Part shown: positions 40,809 to 49,629 of the stretch, in pieces
Numbering within the stretch: the first letter of the stretch is position 1
How the letters are laid out: the number at the start of each line of letters is the position of its first letter
DNA from: Prevotella sp. HJM029
GTDB lineage: Bacteria; Bacteroidota; Bacteroidia; Bacteroidales; Bacteroidaceae
Direction of reading: 5' to 3'
DNA: 64,000 nucleotides
Assembly (NCBI RefSeq): GCF_000599605.1
Contig: NZ_AZHT01000177.1
Location: 1 to 64,000 of the forward strand
Made by a program: the position numbers and the translations under genes
The notes under the pieces: model-generated
What the model saw: the letters and a program-made list of their open reading frames with translations, nothing else
Told to the model about the DNA's origin: nothing
Databases searched by the model: none

Positions 40809-41003
40809 ATTCAAATGCTTCTCTTGTTTTTGTTCCTCTATATTCATATTCAACATTCAGCAGTTCATCAAAAGAAGTTCACTGCATGATGCGTTTTTTC
40901 TTTTCTTTATCCATGATGACCTTTCTGACAAATGAGAACGAATCGTGCTGCGAAGATAACGAATGAAGCAACAAGTTCCAAATATAATCTTATCTTTTTA
41001 TGC

Positions 41004-41543
41004 TCAAAGCAGCAGCCGGCGGGCAAATTCCCACATCACAATGCCGGCCGTAGTGCTCACGTTGAGGCTGTGTTTGGTGCCCAACTGCGGAATTTCCAAG
41101 CAGCCATCGCATAGGTCGACCACACTTTGTTGCACGCCTTTCACCTCGTTTCCCAACACCACGGCATAGCCTTTGGCCGGTGTTTCGGTGTGTAAATTCA
41201 ACTTTTGCAGCTTGCAACTGCCTTCCACTTGCTCCACCGCGTAGACGAAATAGCCGTTGCGTTGCAGCGTTTCTACCGCCGTTTCGGCCGACGAAAAATA
41301 TTGCCATGCCACGCTATCCTCGCCACCTAAGGCCGTTTTATGGATTTCGGTGTGGGGCGGAGTGGCCGTGATGCCGCAGAGATAGAGTGCCTCAATGCGG
41401 AAAGCATCGCCCGAACGGAACACACTTCCCACGTTGTACAGGCTGCGAACATTGTCTAACACCACCACGAGGGGTAGCTTCTGCGCCGCCTTAAATGCCT
41501 CAATCGAGAGGCGTTTCATCTCAATGGTTTTGAGCTTTCTCAT
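41004..41543 (-). CDS. SpoU/TrmH family RNA 2'-O-methyltransferase
   Basis: 179 residues. SPOUT motifs are LVVVLDNVRSLYNVGSVFRS (motif 1), YAVVLGNEVKGVQQSVVDLC (motif 2, with the Glu) and LEIPQLGTKHSLNVSTTAGI (motif 3, SAM knot). It methylates ribose in tRNA or rRNA; the target cannot be read from sequence. I chose the Met at 41543, which overlaps the SufE stop by 4 bp (ATGA); the frame continues upstream but with unrelated sequence inside sufE. Confidence 0.9.
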   Translation of the reverse strand: MRKLKTIEMKRLSIEAFKAAQKLPLVVVLDNVRSLYNVGSVFRSGDAFRIEALYLCGITATPPHTEIHKTALGGEDSVAWQYFSSAETAVETLQRNGYFVYAVEQVEGSCKLQKLNLHTETPAKGYAVVLGNEVKGVQQSVVDLCDGCLEIPQLGTKHSLNVSTTAGIVMWEFARRLLL

Positions 41544-41962
41544 GCTTCTTGTGCATAGACCAGCGCGTAGGCCTTGATTCTTTTCACCATAGCCAAGAGC
41601 CCATTGCTGCGCGTTGGACTGAGATGTTCGCGCAATCCGATGCGATCGATGAAGTAAAGGTCGGCCTCGAGAATTTCTTTTGCCGTGTGATGGCTCAGCA
41701 CCTGAATGAGCAAGGCGATGATTCCTTTCACTATCAGCGCATCGCTGTCGGCGCGGAACACCAATTCTCTGCCCTCGTTGTCGCATTGAATCCACACGCG
41801 ACTCTGACAGCCGTCGATGAGATTTTCCTCTGTTTTATACTGTTCGGGCAGGGCTTCGAGCTCATTACCCAAATCGATGAGCAGCTGATAGCGATCCATC
41901 CAGTCTGAAAAGCCCTCGAACTCCTCAATCACTTCGTCTTGTATTTCGTTGATAGTCCTCAT
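41540..41962 (-). CDS. SufE family Fe-S assembly protein
   Basis: 140 residues of the SufE fold: VIEEFEGFSDWMDRYQLLID, then LIDGCQSRVWIQCDNEG with the sulfur-accepting Cys, and KGIIALLIQVLSHHTAKEIL. SufE takes persulfide sulfur from the cysteine desulfurase SufS and passes it to the SufBCD scaffold. No suf operon is adjacent; it is coupled to the SpoU methyltransferase by an ATGA overlap. Confidence 0.92.
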   Translation of the reverse strand: MRTINEIQDEVIEEFEGFSDWMDRYQLLIDLGNELEALPEQYKTEENLIDGCQSRVWIQCDNEGRELVFRADSDALIVKGIIALLIQVLSHHTAKEILEADLYFIDRIGLREHLSPTRSNGLLAMVKRIKAYALVYAQEA

Positions 41963-42130
41963 AAATGAATGTCATTTCTCCAAAAGCCTTGCTTCCAAAA
42001 CCTCTCCAAAGAGGGAGGGGAGTGGTGGGCTGTGGAGATGAAGTTTCTATGTTTTGTTGATTATGATTTATTATTCTTGCTTTGTATTGTTGCTCAAGTT
42101 CACCTGACTCTCTCAAACCATTTTAGCTTT

Positions 42131-43405
42131 TTACGTTCCTTCCTTTTCTGAAAGTGTTTGGGGATTGGGCACCAGCTTATAGAGTTTGTCGCTCGGTCGC
42201 ACCTTGTCGGGCACGGGAATTGACACGCGTGTGCCCTGTTCGGCAGTGGGAACGGGTTGCAGGTCGTAGCGAATTTCGTCGGCATGCAGATACATCACGC
42301 CGGTGGTGGGTCCCGTAATGAGCAGCTTTTCGCCCTGGTTGAAGGAGGAAGCCTCTACGGAAATCTCGGCAACGCCTAATTTAGAGAAGTATTTGATGAC
42401 CTTACCGATGAGCACTTTCTTCTCGGTTGCCACACTACCATAGTGCTTATTCCACTCGCCGAGCGTCTGTCCTTGGTAGTAACCATCCCAAAAACCGCGG
42501 TTAAAGACGGTGGCGAGTCGCTCGTCCCACGCATCTTTCTTGGCCTCGGTGAACGTGCCTTCGAGCACACTCCGGATGGCTTCCTTGTAGCTTTTCACCA
42601 CCGTGTAGACATATTCGGGGCCACGTGCACGACCTTCTATTTTGAAAACGCGCACGCCGGCATCCATCATTTTGTCGATGAAACGCACGGTTTTCAGGTC
42701 TTTCGGACTCATAATATATTGGTTGTCCACCTCTAATTCGTTGCCGGTCTCCTTATCTCGCACCTCATACGAGCGCCGACAAATCTGAATACACTCGCCT
42801 CTGTTGGCCGAACGGTTGCTGTTGGCGAGGCTGAGGTAGCATTTTCCGCTCACTGCCATGCACAAAGCGCCGTGGCAAAACATTTCGATGCGGATGGGAT
42901 TTCCCATGGGACCGCAGATGTGTTGCTGCTCAATGTCCTCGTGAATGGCTTTCACCTGCTCCATATTGAGTTCGCGCGCCAGCACCACAACATCGGCAAA
43001 ACGGCTGTAGAACTTCAGCGATTCGATGTTCGAGATATTGAGTTGGGTCGACAGGTGCACCTCTTGTCCCACTTCGTTGCAATAGCTCATCACGGCCACA
43101 TCGCTGGCAATGACGGCCGAGATACCTGCTGCCTTGGCGGCATCGACAATGGTTTTCATCGTCGTCAGGTCGTTATCATAGATGATGGTGTTCACCGTCA
43201 GGTAGCTCTTCATGCCATGTTGGGCACACGTGGCTGCGATTTCGTGCAAGTCATCGATGTCAAAATGGTTGGCCGAATGTGACCGCATGTTGAGCTTTCC
43301 AATGCCGAAATAAACCGAGTCGGCGCCCGCTTGGATGGCAGCTGCGAGGCTTTCGCGCGAGCCTACGGGTGCCATTACTTCGTAATCCGTGATTTTTCCT
43401 TTCAT
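42131..43405 (-). CDS. U32 family peptidase-like protein (TrhP/YegQ type)
   Basis: 424 residues. VMAPVGSRESLAAAIQAGAD opens the TIM-barrel-like domain. The U32 signature IEMFCHGALCMAVSGKC and NRGECIQICRRSY gives the conserved cysteines for an Fe-S cluster. A C-terminal beta domain follows (GKVIKYFSKLGVAEISVEA). Although named peptidases, characterised relatives act in tRNA U34 hydroxylation using prephenate. I chose the Met at 43405, just 5 nt after a -7 box; upstream frame extends into the divergent gene without homology. Confidence 0.9.
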   Translation of the reverse strand: MKGKITDYEVMAPVGSRESLAAAIQAGADSVYFGIGKLNMRSHSANHFDIDDLHEIAATCAQHGMKSYLTVNTIIYDNDLTTMKTIVDAAKAAGISAVIASDVAVMSYCNEVGQEVHLSTQLNISNIESLKFYSRFADVVVLARELNMEQVKAIHEDIEQQHICGPMGNPIRIEMFCHGALCMAVSGKCYLSLANSNRSANRGECIQICRRSYEVRDKETGNELEVDNQYIMSPKDLKTVRFIDKMMDAGVRVFKIEGRARGPEYVYTVVKSYKEAIRSVLEGTFTEAKKDAWDERLATVFNRGFWDGYYQGQTLGEWNKHYGSVATEKKVLIGKVIKYFSKLGVAEISVEASSFNQGEKLLITGPTTGVMYLHADEIRYDLQPVPTAEQGTRVSIPVPDKVRPSDKLYKLVPNPQTLSEKEGT

Positions 43406-43410
43406 GGCTG

Positions 43411-43418
43411 CAAAATTA
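43411..43418 (-). promoter_or_regulatory. -7 promoter box directly before the U32 gene
   Basis: TAATTTTG on the minus strand, 5 nt (CAGCC) before the ATG; predicts a leaderless transcript. Confidence 0.55.
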
Positions 43419-43431
43419 CTGATTTTCTTTG

Positions 43432-43439
43432 TAACTTTG
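43432..43439 (+). promoter_or_regulatory. -7 promoter box directly before the C1-like peptidase gene
   Basis: TAACTTTG, 6 nt (TTGGGC) before the ATG at 43446. It forms a divergent pair with the box at 43411-43418, the two separated by 13 bp. Confidence 0.55.
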
Positions 43440-43445
43440 TTGGGC

Positions 43446-44453
43446 ATGAAGAAAATTCTTTTTTGCCTCATCATGGGGCTTCTGTGGCTCAGTTCTTGCA
43501 CACGACCGGTGCAGCGAAAGGCCGAAAGATCGCCGTTTGTCATTGATGTGTTGCTCAAAACAACGCCGGTGAAAGACCAGGGGCGCAGCACGCTTTGCTG
43601 GGTTTATGCTATGCTGGCCACCATCGAAACCAACCACCTGATGCAGGGCGACTCGGTGAATCTCAGTCCAAATTACATCGCACGCAGGCTGATGATGGAC
43701 GAGATGCGCCGCTGCTATCTTGCTCATGGGGCCGCGCCGTTGCGCCTTCGGGGCATGGGGCCACGCTTGTTACATCTCCTTTCGGCCTATGGGGTGGTGC
43801 CCTATGATAGCTATTCCACCCTCAAGCCCGTCAATCTCAACGTGCTTGCCCATCGTTTGCAGCGCGCCACGCAGGCCGTTCACGACTTTGCTTCGCTCAA
43901 TGCACAGGGCAATCGGTTGCTCGATGAGGCCTTGGGCTATCTGCCTGGTGCCACGGTTCACATGCTCGGCGCCGACTATACGCCGCAGGAGTTTGCCCGA
44001 AGTGTGTGTCGCGACGATGAATACCAGGCGCTAACGAGCTTCACCCATCATCCCTTTGGCCAACGTTTTGTCCTCGAAGTGCCCGACAATGTGGCGGGCG
44101 ACAGTGCACTCAACGTGCCTCTCGACAAGCTGATGGCGTTCATCGTGCAGCGTTTGCAAAGCGGCAGAGCGGTGTTTTGGGAAGGCGATGTGTCGTCAGA
44201 AGGTTTCGATTTCGTTGGCGGAGTGGCCGTCCTCACCACGCAACACATCACGCAACAACAGCGCCAACAGGCTTTCGAGCGCCTCCAAACCACCGACGAT
44301 CACGCCATGGCACTCGTGGGATTGGCCCACGACCACCGCGGCAACCGCTATTTCATTGCTAAAAATTCGTGGGGCGCCCACAACCGTTTCCATGGTTTTG
44401 TCTACCTCAGTGAGGCCTATGTGCGGCTCAACACCACACTGATTGTGGGGTGA
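43446..44453 (+). CDS. Papain-like (C1) cysteine peptidase, lipoprotein
   Basis: 335 residues. Signal with lipobox (MKKILFCLIMGLLWLSSC). Papain-type active site: Gln45 and Cys51 in KDQGRSTLCWVYAM, His in TDDHAMALVGLAH (~residue 285) and Asn in IAKNSWGAHNRF (~305). It resembles the bleomycin-hydrolase-like C1 peptidases of Bacteroidetes, here exported and anchored to the outer envelope, so likely for peptide degradation outside the cytoplasm. I chose the Met at 43446 because it opens the signal peptide and sits 6 nt from a -7 box. Confidence 0.87.
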   Translation: MKKILFCLIMGLLWLSSCTRPVQRKAERSPFVIDVLLKTTPVKDQGRSTLCWVYAMLATIETNHLMQGDSVNLSPNYIARRLMMDEMRRCYLAHGAAPLRLRGMGPRLLHLLSAYGVVPYDSYSTLKPVNLNVLAHRLQRATQAVHDFASLNAQGNRLLDEALGYLPGATVHMLGADYTPQEFARSVCRDDEYQALTSFTHHPFGQRFVLEVPDNVAGDSALNVPLDKLMAFIVQRLQSGRAVFWEGDVSSEGFDFVGGVAVLTTQHITQQQRQQAFERLQTTDDHAMALVGLAHDHRGNRYFIAKNSWGAHNRFHGFVYLSEAYVRLNTTLIVG

Positions 44454-44791
44454 TGGGCTGCCCATCAAGTCGTTTTTATAAGGAACAATCATCCCATTCA
44501 GAGCCCTACAAAGGCTTTTGCGCGCAGCAATAACCCATTCGGCGCATCATCAAGTTTTCTACATCATGTTATCGTCCGTTCGGCTTGGCCAATGGTCTTT
44601 TGCAAGGATGCGGCGGCCTGTTCGGTAAACGGAAGTACCTTTTGTAAGGTTGTAAAGCCCCATTCGACTTACCGAATGGAGCTTTTTATAGCAAATGGCG
44701 TACTTTATACATCCATTTTATGCAAGGTTTTGCATGCAATTGTTGGGCAAAACATACGTTACTATCAGATGCATTGTACCTACAGGTTTGT
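44454..44791. other. Intergenic region with two hairpins
   Basis: A GATGGGC/GCCCATC hairpin followed by AAGTCGTTTTTAT (44452-44478) may end the peptidase transcript. A stronger terminator is at 44654-44687. No gene is seen between or after them. Confidence 0.5.
44654..44687 (+). terminator. Rho-independent terminator
   Basis: AAAGCCCCATTCG pairs with CGAATGGAGCTTT (one mismatch) around ACTTAC, followed by a T-run. It faces the plus strand, behind the C1-like peptidase gene. Confidence 0.65.
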
Positions 44792-46333
44792 TTATCGCTC
44801 ACCCCAATCGCCCCGATCGAGCTGGCGATAGCTGATGGCTTCGGAGAGATGGTGGGGCAACACCTGCGCACTGACGTCGAGATCGGCGATGGTGCGCGCC
44901 ACTTTGAGGATGCGACTATAGGCACGAGCACTCAAACTGAGGCGCTGCATGGCCGTCTTGAGCAGTTCGATTCCCGCGGCATCGGGCTCGGCATACTGAT
45001 GAATCATGCGCTCGGTCATCTGTGCATTGCAGTGAATGGCCTTGTGGGTGCTGAAGCGTTGGGTCTGAATTTCGCGCGCCTTCATCACCCGCTCGCGGAT
45101 GGTGGCACTGGGTTCGCCAGGCGTTGCGCGACTGATATCGGCAAAAGGCACGGGCGTTATCTCGCATTGGATGTCGATGCGGTCGAGCAATGGCCCCGAG
45201 ATTTTATTCATGTAGTGCTGAATTTGCCCTGGCGAGCACACGCAATGGTGGGTTGGATCGCCGTAATAGCCGCACGGACAGGGGTTCATGCTGGCCACAA
45301 ACATAAACGAACAAGGGAACGTGATGTTGTATTTTGCGCGGCTGATGGTAATCATTCTGTCCTCCAATGGCTGCCGCAACACCTCTAAAGTGTGTTTGTT
45401 AAACTCGGGCAACTCGTCGCAAAAGAGCACGCCATGATGGGCTAATGAGATTTCACCCGGCATGGGATTGGCGCCACCGCCCACCAAAGCTACCTCGGAA
45501 ATGGTGTGATGGGGTGCGCGGAAGGGGCGCTGACTGATGAGCGATGTGCCCGAACCTAAACGCCCGGCGATGCTGTGTATTTGCGTCGTTTCAAGGCTTT
45601 CGGCCAAGGTTAGCGGCGGAAGAATGGACGGAAGTCGCTTGGCCATCATCGATTTTCCGCTGCCCGGAGGCCCCAACATGATGAGGTTGTGTCCGCCAGC
45701 CGCCGCCACTTCGAGTGCACGTTTCACGCTTTCTTGCCCTTTCACATCGCTGAAATCGAAGTCGAAGTGGCTTTGTTGCTCATAAAACTCCTTGCGGGTG
45801 TCGATGATGGTGGGCTGGAAAGCGTCGGGCTGGGTGAGGAATTGCAGCACGTCGGCCATTGTTTCCATGCCATAAACATCGAGGTTGTTCACCACAGCGG
45901 CCTCTCTTACGTTGGCTTTGGGCACGATGAGGCCTTTAAATTTCTCGGCTCTCGCCCGGATAGCGATCGGCAATGCGCCTTTGATGGGTTGCAGATGGCC
46001 GTCTAAACTCAGCTCACCCACGAGCATATAGTGGTCTAACACGTCGGAATGGAGGTTGCCGTTGGCCGCCAAAAGGGCGATGGCTAAAGGCAAATCAAAG
46101 CCACTACCTTCCTTTTTCAGGTCGGCAGGCGCAAGATTTATGGTGATGTCGGCACGCGGAAACTTATAGCCACAGAACAACATTGCTGCGGCAATGCGGT
46201 CGCGTCCCTCCTGAACAGCCTTGTCACCCAAGCCGGTCAGGTGGTACATCACGCCGGGATGGAGACTCACTTCCACCGTGACGGTGGTCACTTCGAGCCC
46301 ATTAACGGCCGCACTATAGGTTTTTACTAACAT
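44792..46333 (-). CDS. YifB/ComM family AAA+ ATPase (Mg-chelatase-like)
   Basis: 513 residues. An N-terminal Lon-like domain (VEVSLHPGVMYHLTGLGDKA and VGELSLDGHLQPIKGALP) is followed by the AAA domain: Walker A GPPGSGKSMMAKRLPSILPP, Walker B VLFCDELPEF, a zinc-like CPCGYYGDPTHHC loop and a C-terminal helical lid (RLSLSARAYSRILKVARTIA). ComM is a helicase for branch migration in natural transformation; the role in Bacteroidetes is inferred. Monocistronic. Confidence 0.92.
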   Translation of the reverse strand: MLVKTYSAAVNGLEVTTVTVEVSLHPGVMYHLTGLGDKAVQEGRDRIAAAMLFCGYKFPRADITINLAPADLKKEGSGFDLPLAIALLAANGNLHSDVLDHYMLVGELSLDGHLQPIKGALPIAIRARAEKFKGLIVPKANVREAAVVNNLDVYGMETMADVLQFLTQPDAFQPTIIDTRKEFYEQQSHFDFDFSDVKGQESVKRALEVAAAGGHNLIMLGPPGSGKSMMAKRLPSILPPLTLAESLETTQIHSIAGRLGSGTSLISQRPFRAPHHTISEVALVGGGANPMPGEISLAHHGVLFCDELPEFNKHTLEVLRQPLEDRMITISRAKYNITFPCSFMFVASMNPCPCGYYGDPTHHCVCSPGQIQHYMNKISGPLLDRIDIQCEITPVPFADISRATPGEPSATIRERVMKAREIQTQRFSTHKAIHCNAQMTERMIHQYAEPDAAGIELLKTAMQRLSLSARAYSRILKVARTIADLDVSAQVLPHHLSEAISYRQLDRGDWGER

Positions 46334-46454
46334 GGAGTGGTGGGGAATAGGGGGGAGTTGGGTGGGGGAATGAATGGTTAGGTGTAGAAGATGAGGGGCG
46401 TGGGGCGTAGCAAATGCGCGATGAAGTGTGACATCTGCTGACTGCTTTTGCCGT

Positions 46455-47465
46455 TTAAGGTGCCGTCTTGGGCAGCAGTTCGTCCACCTTCTTCATCAGT
46501 TGTTCGATAGAAAGGCCATGCGCTACGATGCGCCCCCGTTGCAAAACGAGGTTGTCGGGCACGGTGGTTAGGCCGAGCAGTTGCAGCGTTGGACTGTTGA
46601 ACAGTTGCTGATCGTTCACCGTGGGCCAAGCCATCGACTGACTTTCAAGGCTCCGTCGGCAGTCACTTCGGCTGGCATCGAGGTTAAATCCAACGACTTT
46701 CAGCTGGCCATTAGCGCGCTGATAGCTGTCGTTGAGTCGGCTATTGAGCGCATTGTAATCGTAATTCCACGTGGCCCATGTATAGAGAACGGCCACCGGA
46801 GCCGTGCGCAATGCCTTCACATCAATGGCTTTTCCGTTGATGTCGCGTGCCGAGAAGTTGGGCAAGGTGCCCTTCTCTAAAGTGGCAAGCGATTTGAGTT
46901 GCCCCTGCAGCAGGCGCAGATAGCCATATTCGGGTTGCGCCTTGAGCAGCATGTTGATGAGTGAAAGTGCCTTGTTGTAGTTGGCACGAGGCGTCTTAAT
47001 GAAATATTTCGTCACTAAATAAGCCCCAACAGGCGACTCGGGATGGTCGGCAATGAACTGCGCGGCATAGCGTTCCATCTCGGGAGGTGAAGCATTTGCA
47101 ATCTGTTGGCGAAACTTATTCATCAGCTCATTGGTCTTGCTTCCCGTCACTTCCAACTCTTTTAAGTGCGAAGCGTCACCCTTTACATCAACCGATTTGC
47201 CGGGTTCGGCGAAGATAGGCTGCTCAGAAAAGTTGGGAAATACCAACATCAAGATACTGGGTTTGGTACAAGGCATCTCATAAGAGAAGCGTCCTGCCTC
47301 CACCTTTATTGTATCTAAGCCCGCTGAAGCACCATCTAAGGCATACACATAAAACTCACCTTGGTTGATGTTCGTTAAGCGACCGTCGAAGGAGAAATGC
47401 TTCTTGTCGGTGCTACACGATACAAAACCCAAGATGAGCAGTATCAGGATGTAAACTTGTTTCAT
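46455..47465 (-). CDS. DUF4369/thioredoxin-fold lipoprotein without CXXC
   Basis: 336 residues. Lipobox LGFVSC follows a short signal (MKQVYILILLI). An N-terminal DUF4369-like beta domain (25-120) and a helical linker precede a C-terminal thioredoxin-like domain (~210-336: LPNFSARDINGKAIDVKALR, then VAVLYTWATWNYDYNALNSR). At the place where redox members have WCxxC this one has TWNYD, so it cannot perform dithiol chemistry. Probably a periplasmic binding or structural variant. TAATG overlap with the preceding TPR lipoprotein gene shows coupling. Confidence 0.85.
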   Translation of the reverse strand: MKQVYILILLILGFVSCSTDKKHFSFDGRLTNINQGEFYVYALDGASAGLDTIKVEAGRFSYEMPCTKPSILMLVFPNFSEQPIFAEPGKSVDVKGDASHLKELEVTGSKTNELMNKFRQQIANASPPEMERYAAQFIADHPESPVGAYLVTKYFIKTPRANYNKALSLINMLLKAQPEYGYLRLLQGQLKSLATLEKGTLPNFSARDINGKAIDVKALRTAPVAVLYTWATWNYDYNALNSRLNDSYQRANGQLKVVGFNLDASRSDCRRSLESQSMAWPTVNDQQLFNSPTLQLLGLTTVPDNLVLQRGRIVAHGLSIEQLMKKVDELLPKTAP

Positions 47466-49135
47466 TAACGAATGTTCGCCAATTCTAAGTCGTTTTCGGC
47501 ATAAGTGCGCAAGGTAGCGTCTTGTTGCAATGCCTTTTGTAGCGCTTGTTGAGCAGCATCGCGCTTCCCTTGACGTGCATAGAGGATGGCTTTCAGATAG
47601 CTTGTCATAGCATCGCCCTGCTGAATGGCGTTCAAAGTTTGCTCAGCTGCCATGTAGTTCTTGTTGAGCAGCTGTGCCAAAGCTGCGCTGTTGTTGTTGT
47701 TAAACAGCTCTTCGGTGGCGTTAGCATAATTGCCTCGTGCGATGTTCAATGCGCCTAAAATTTCGTTAAAGCCATTCGCTTCGGTGGCATTGGCAAGATT
47801 TTGCTCTGCTTGTGCCACGCGTCCGTGCGTCAAGTCAATATAAGCTTTGTTGGCAAAGGCCTCGGGTGCTTTGCTATTGTAGCGCAAAGCCTGGTTCAAA
47901 TAGCGCTCAGCAGTAGCTTCATCGCCTTTGTTTAAGGCTAAAGCGGCTAAGTTATTATAGGCGCGGAAGTCGTTGCTATACAGTTGAGTTGTCTTCTTAT
48001 AAATCGCTTCTTTGGTTGAAACCTGATCCTCTAAAGCTGCCAAGTAGAGCAATTCTTCCAAACTTAGCTTCGTGGGGTCGGCTGCATATTGCTGCTTAAT
48101 CTGCTCATCGCTGCGACCAATCACCTGATAATTGATGATTAAACGGCTTCGACGCAACTCAGGGAGAATGCCATCAGCCAACTCTCTGAACCCTTCGCTC
48201 ATGTTTCTGATTTGCTGTTCGCGCTCTTGTGGGTCTTTATACATCGACAACACGCGCAAAATCACGTCCTTATCCTGGATGTTGCTGGCCTGAACGAGCT
48301 TCATAAAGCCTTCCCAGTCTTGCGCAGTGTAGTGTGCATCGATGTCTGCTTGCATCTTGTTGCCCTTGAGTTGCTGCTTCACATAGCCCTCACTTACGTT
48401 CTGACGCTTGTTGGCTAACTTGTCGTTGAAGTTGTAACCACCATCAGGAGAAGCATAAGCTTTCACCTCAACATTCTTGATAGCCAAGCCTTCGCGGTCG
48501 GCATTGATGCGTTTCAGCATTGCAACAAACTCTTTGACGCTGTTGTTTTTCAACTCGTTACTGCGCAAATTGGCTTGGTTGATGAGAAACTTCACATTGG
48601 CTTCCTGCTGCTTGTTGATGACACGTTGGAACGAATCGAGTGCCAAGCAAGCACCACCTTGACGAATGGTACGACGATAAAGCTCGGCGGTAGCAATCAC
48701 ACCATAGTTTACTTTCAATGCAGGTATCTCCACTTTCTTGTTGCCAATGGTAGCATTGAAAGCCAAATACATGTCGCTCTTCTGCATCTCGGGCACATAG
48801 TTGAAGTTAGCTTTCATGGTGTAACGACCGCCTAAACGATAAGAAATCGTACGATCATTGCCCATTACCTTCTCGCCCTGGAAAGTTGTGCCTTCGCCTC
48901 TTGCCACTTGTCCATTGCCATAATGCAGCTCAGGAATAACGGTTACCGTGGCTTTTTTGTTCATAAACTTCTCAGGAAACTGCCCTTCTATCGTTGCAGA
49001 AACCTTTCCTCCAACCACTTCTAATGGTTTAGGACTAACTGAAAAATTATCAGCCGTCAACTTACCTAATTTCGAACAAGAAGTTAGTGATAGAAAGGCG
49101 CATGCAGATAGCGTAAGAATAAGGTTTCTGTTCAT
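47465..49135 (-). CDS. TPR and OmpA-like domain lipoprotein
   Basis: 556 residues. Signal peptide with lipobox LSLTSC (Cys20). A beta-rich N-terminal domain (25-160) is followed by an OmpA-C-like peptidoglycan-binding segment (~165-275: VKAYASPDGGYNFNDKLANK, RQNVSEGYVKQQL). A tetratricopeptide region (~370-550: AYNNLAALALNKGDEATAER) ends the protein. It probably links peptidoglycan and outer membrane as a scaffold. I chose the Met at 49135, which opens the signal peptide; the frame continues into tRNA-Leu without a signal. No promoter is visible between it and the tRNA genes. Confidence 0.85.
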   Translation of the reverse strand: MNRNLILTLSACAFLSLTSCSKLGKLTADNFSVSPKPLEVVGGKVSATIEGQFPEKFMNKKATVTVIPELHYGNGQVARGEGTTFQGEKVMGNDRTISYRLGGRYTMKANFNYVPEMQKSDMYLAFNATIGNKKVEIPALKVNYGVIATAELYRRTIRQGGACLALDSFQRVINKQQEANVKFLINQANLRSNELKNNSVKEFVAMLKRINADREGLAIKNVEVKAYASPDGGYNFNDKLANKRQNVSEGYVKQQLKGNKMQADIDAHYTAQDWEGFMKLVQASNIQDKDVILRVLSMYKDPQEREQQIRNMSEGFRELADGILPELRRSRLIINYQVIGRSDEQIKQQYAADPTKLSLEELLYLAALEDQVSTKEAIYKKTTQLYSNDFRAYNNLAALALNKGDEATAERYLNQALRYNSKAPEAFANKAYIDLTHGRVAQAEQNLANATEANGFNEILGALNIARGNYANATEELFNNNNSAALAQLLNKNYMAAEQTLNAIQQGDAMTSYLKAILYARQGKRDAAQQALQKALQQDATLRTYAENDLELANIR

Positions 49136-49158
49136 AATGTATACATCTTTAAAGTGAT

Positions 49159-49245
49159 GTGCCGCGAGCGGGACTCGAACCCGCACAGCCATTTCTGGCC
49201 AAGGGATTTTAAGTCCCTCGTGTCTACCAATTCCACCATTGCGGC
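49159..49245 (-). tRNA. tRNA-Leu(TAA)
   Basis: 87-nt class II tRNA: acceptor GCCGCAA/TCGCGGC (one A-C mismatch), D arm with GTGGAATTGGTAGACAC, anticodon stem AGGGA/TCCCT with loop CTTAAAA (anticodon TAA), long variable arm TTGGCCAGAAATGGCTGT and T arm GCGGGTTCGAGTCCCGC. No encoded CCA. Confidence 0.95.
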
Positions 49246-49276
49246 ATCGGATTTCTCCTTAAACATTAACAAATTG

Positions 49277-49349
<73 letters not shown>

Positions 49350-49360
49350 AAATGGTGGTG

Positions 49361-49368
49361 CAAAGATA
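49361..49368 (-). promoter_or_regulatory. -7 promoter box for the tRNA-Gly-tRNA-Leu transcript
   Basis: TATCTTTG on the minus strand, 11 nt before tRNA-Gly. It is probably also the promoter of the downstream lipoprotein genes. Confidence 0.6.
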
Positions 49369-49597
49369 AGTCTTATTCATGAAATATCCAAATTTTTTTG
49401 CTGTAATTGTGTATGATGGCTACTGAGATGGCGCATAAAATCGGCTCCATCGTGTCGCAAAAGAATATCTTGCAGTATGGCTATATATAATAAGGTGTAA
49501 CAACATGCACCGTTTTCTCCTGGTTATATGGGTGAGTTGAGGGGTGCGTGGGTTTCTTAAAATTGCTAAATCATGCCCTTTTCTCAGAAGATTACAC

Positions 49598-49605
49598 TAA
49601 ATTTG
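49598..49605 (+). promoter_or_regulatory. -7 promoter box for the GH3 gene
   Basis: TAAATTTG, matching TAnnTTTG, 24 bp before the start codon at 49630. Confidence 0.55.
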
Positions 49606-49629
49606 CAACTCATTTGAGATGGAAAAAAG

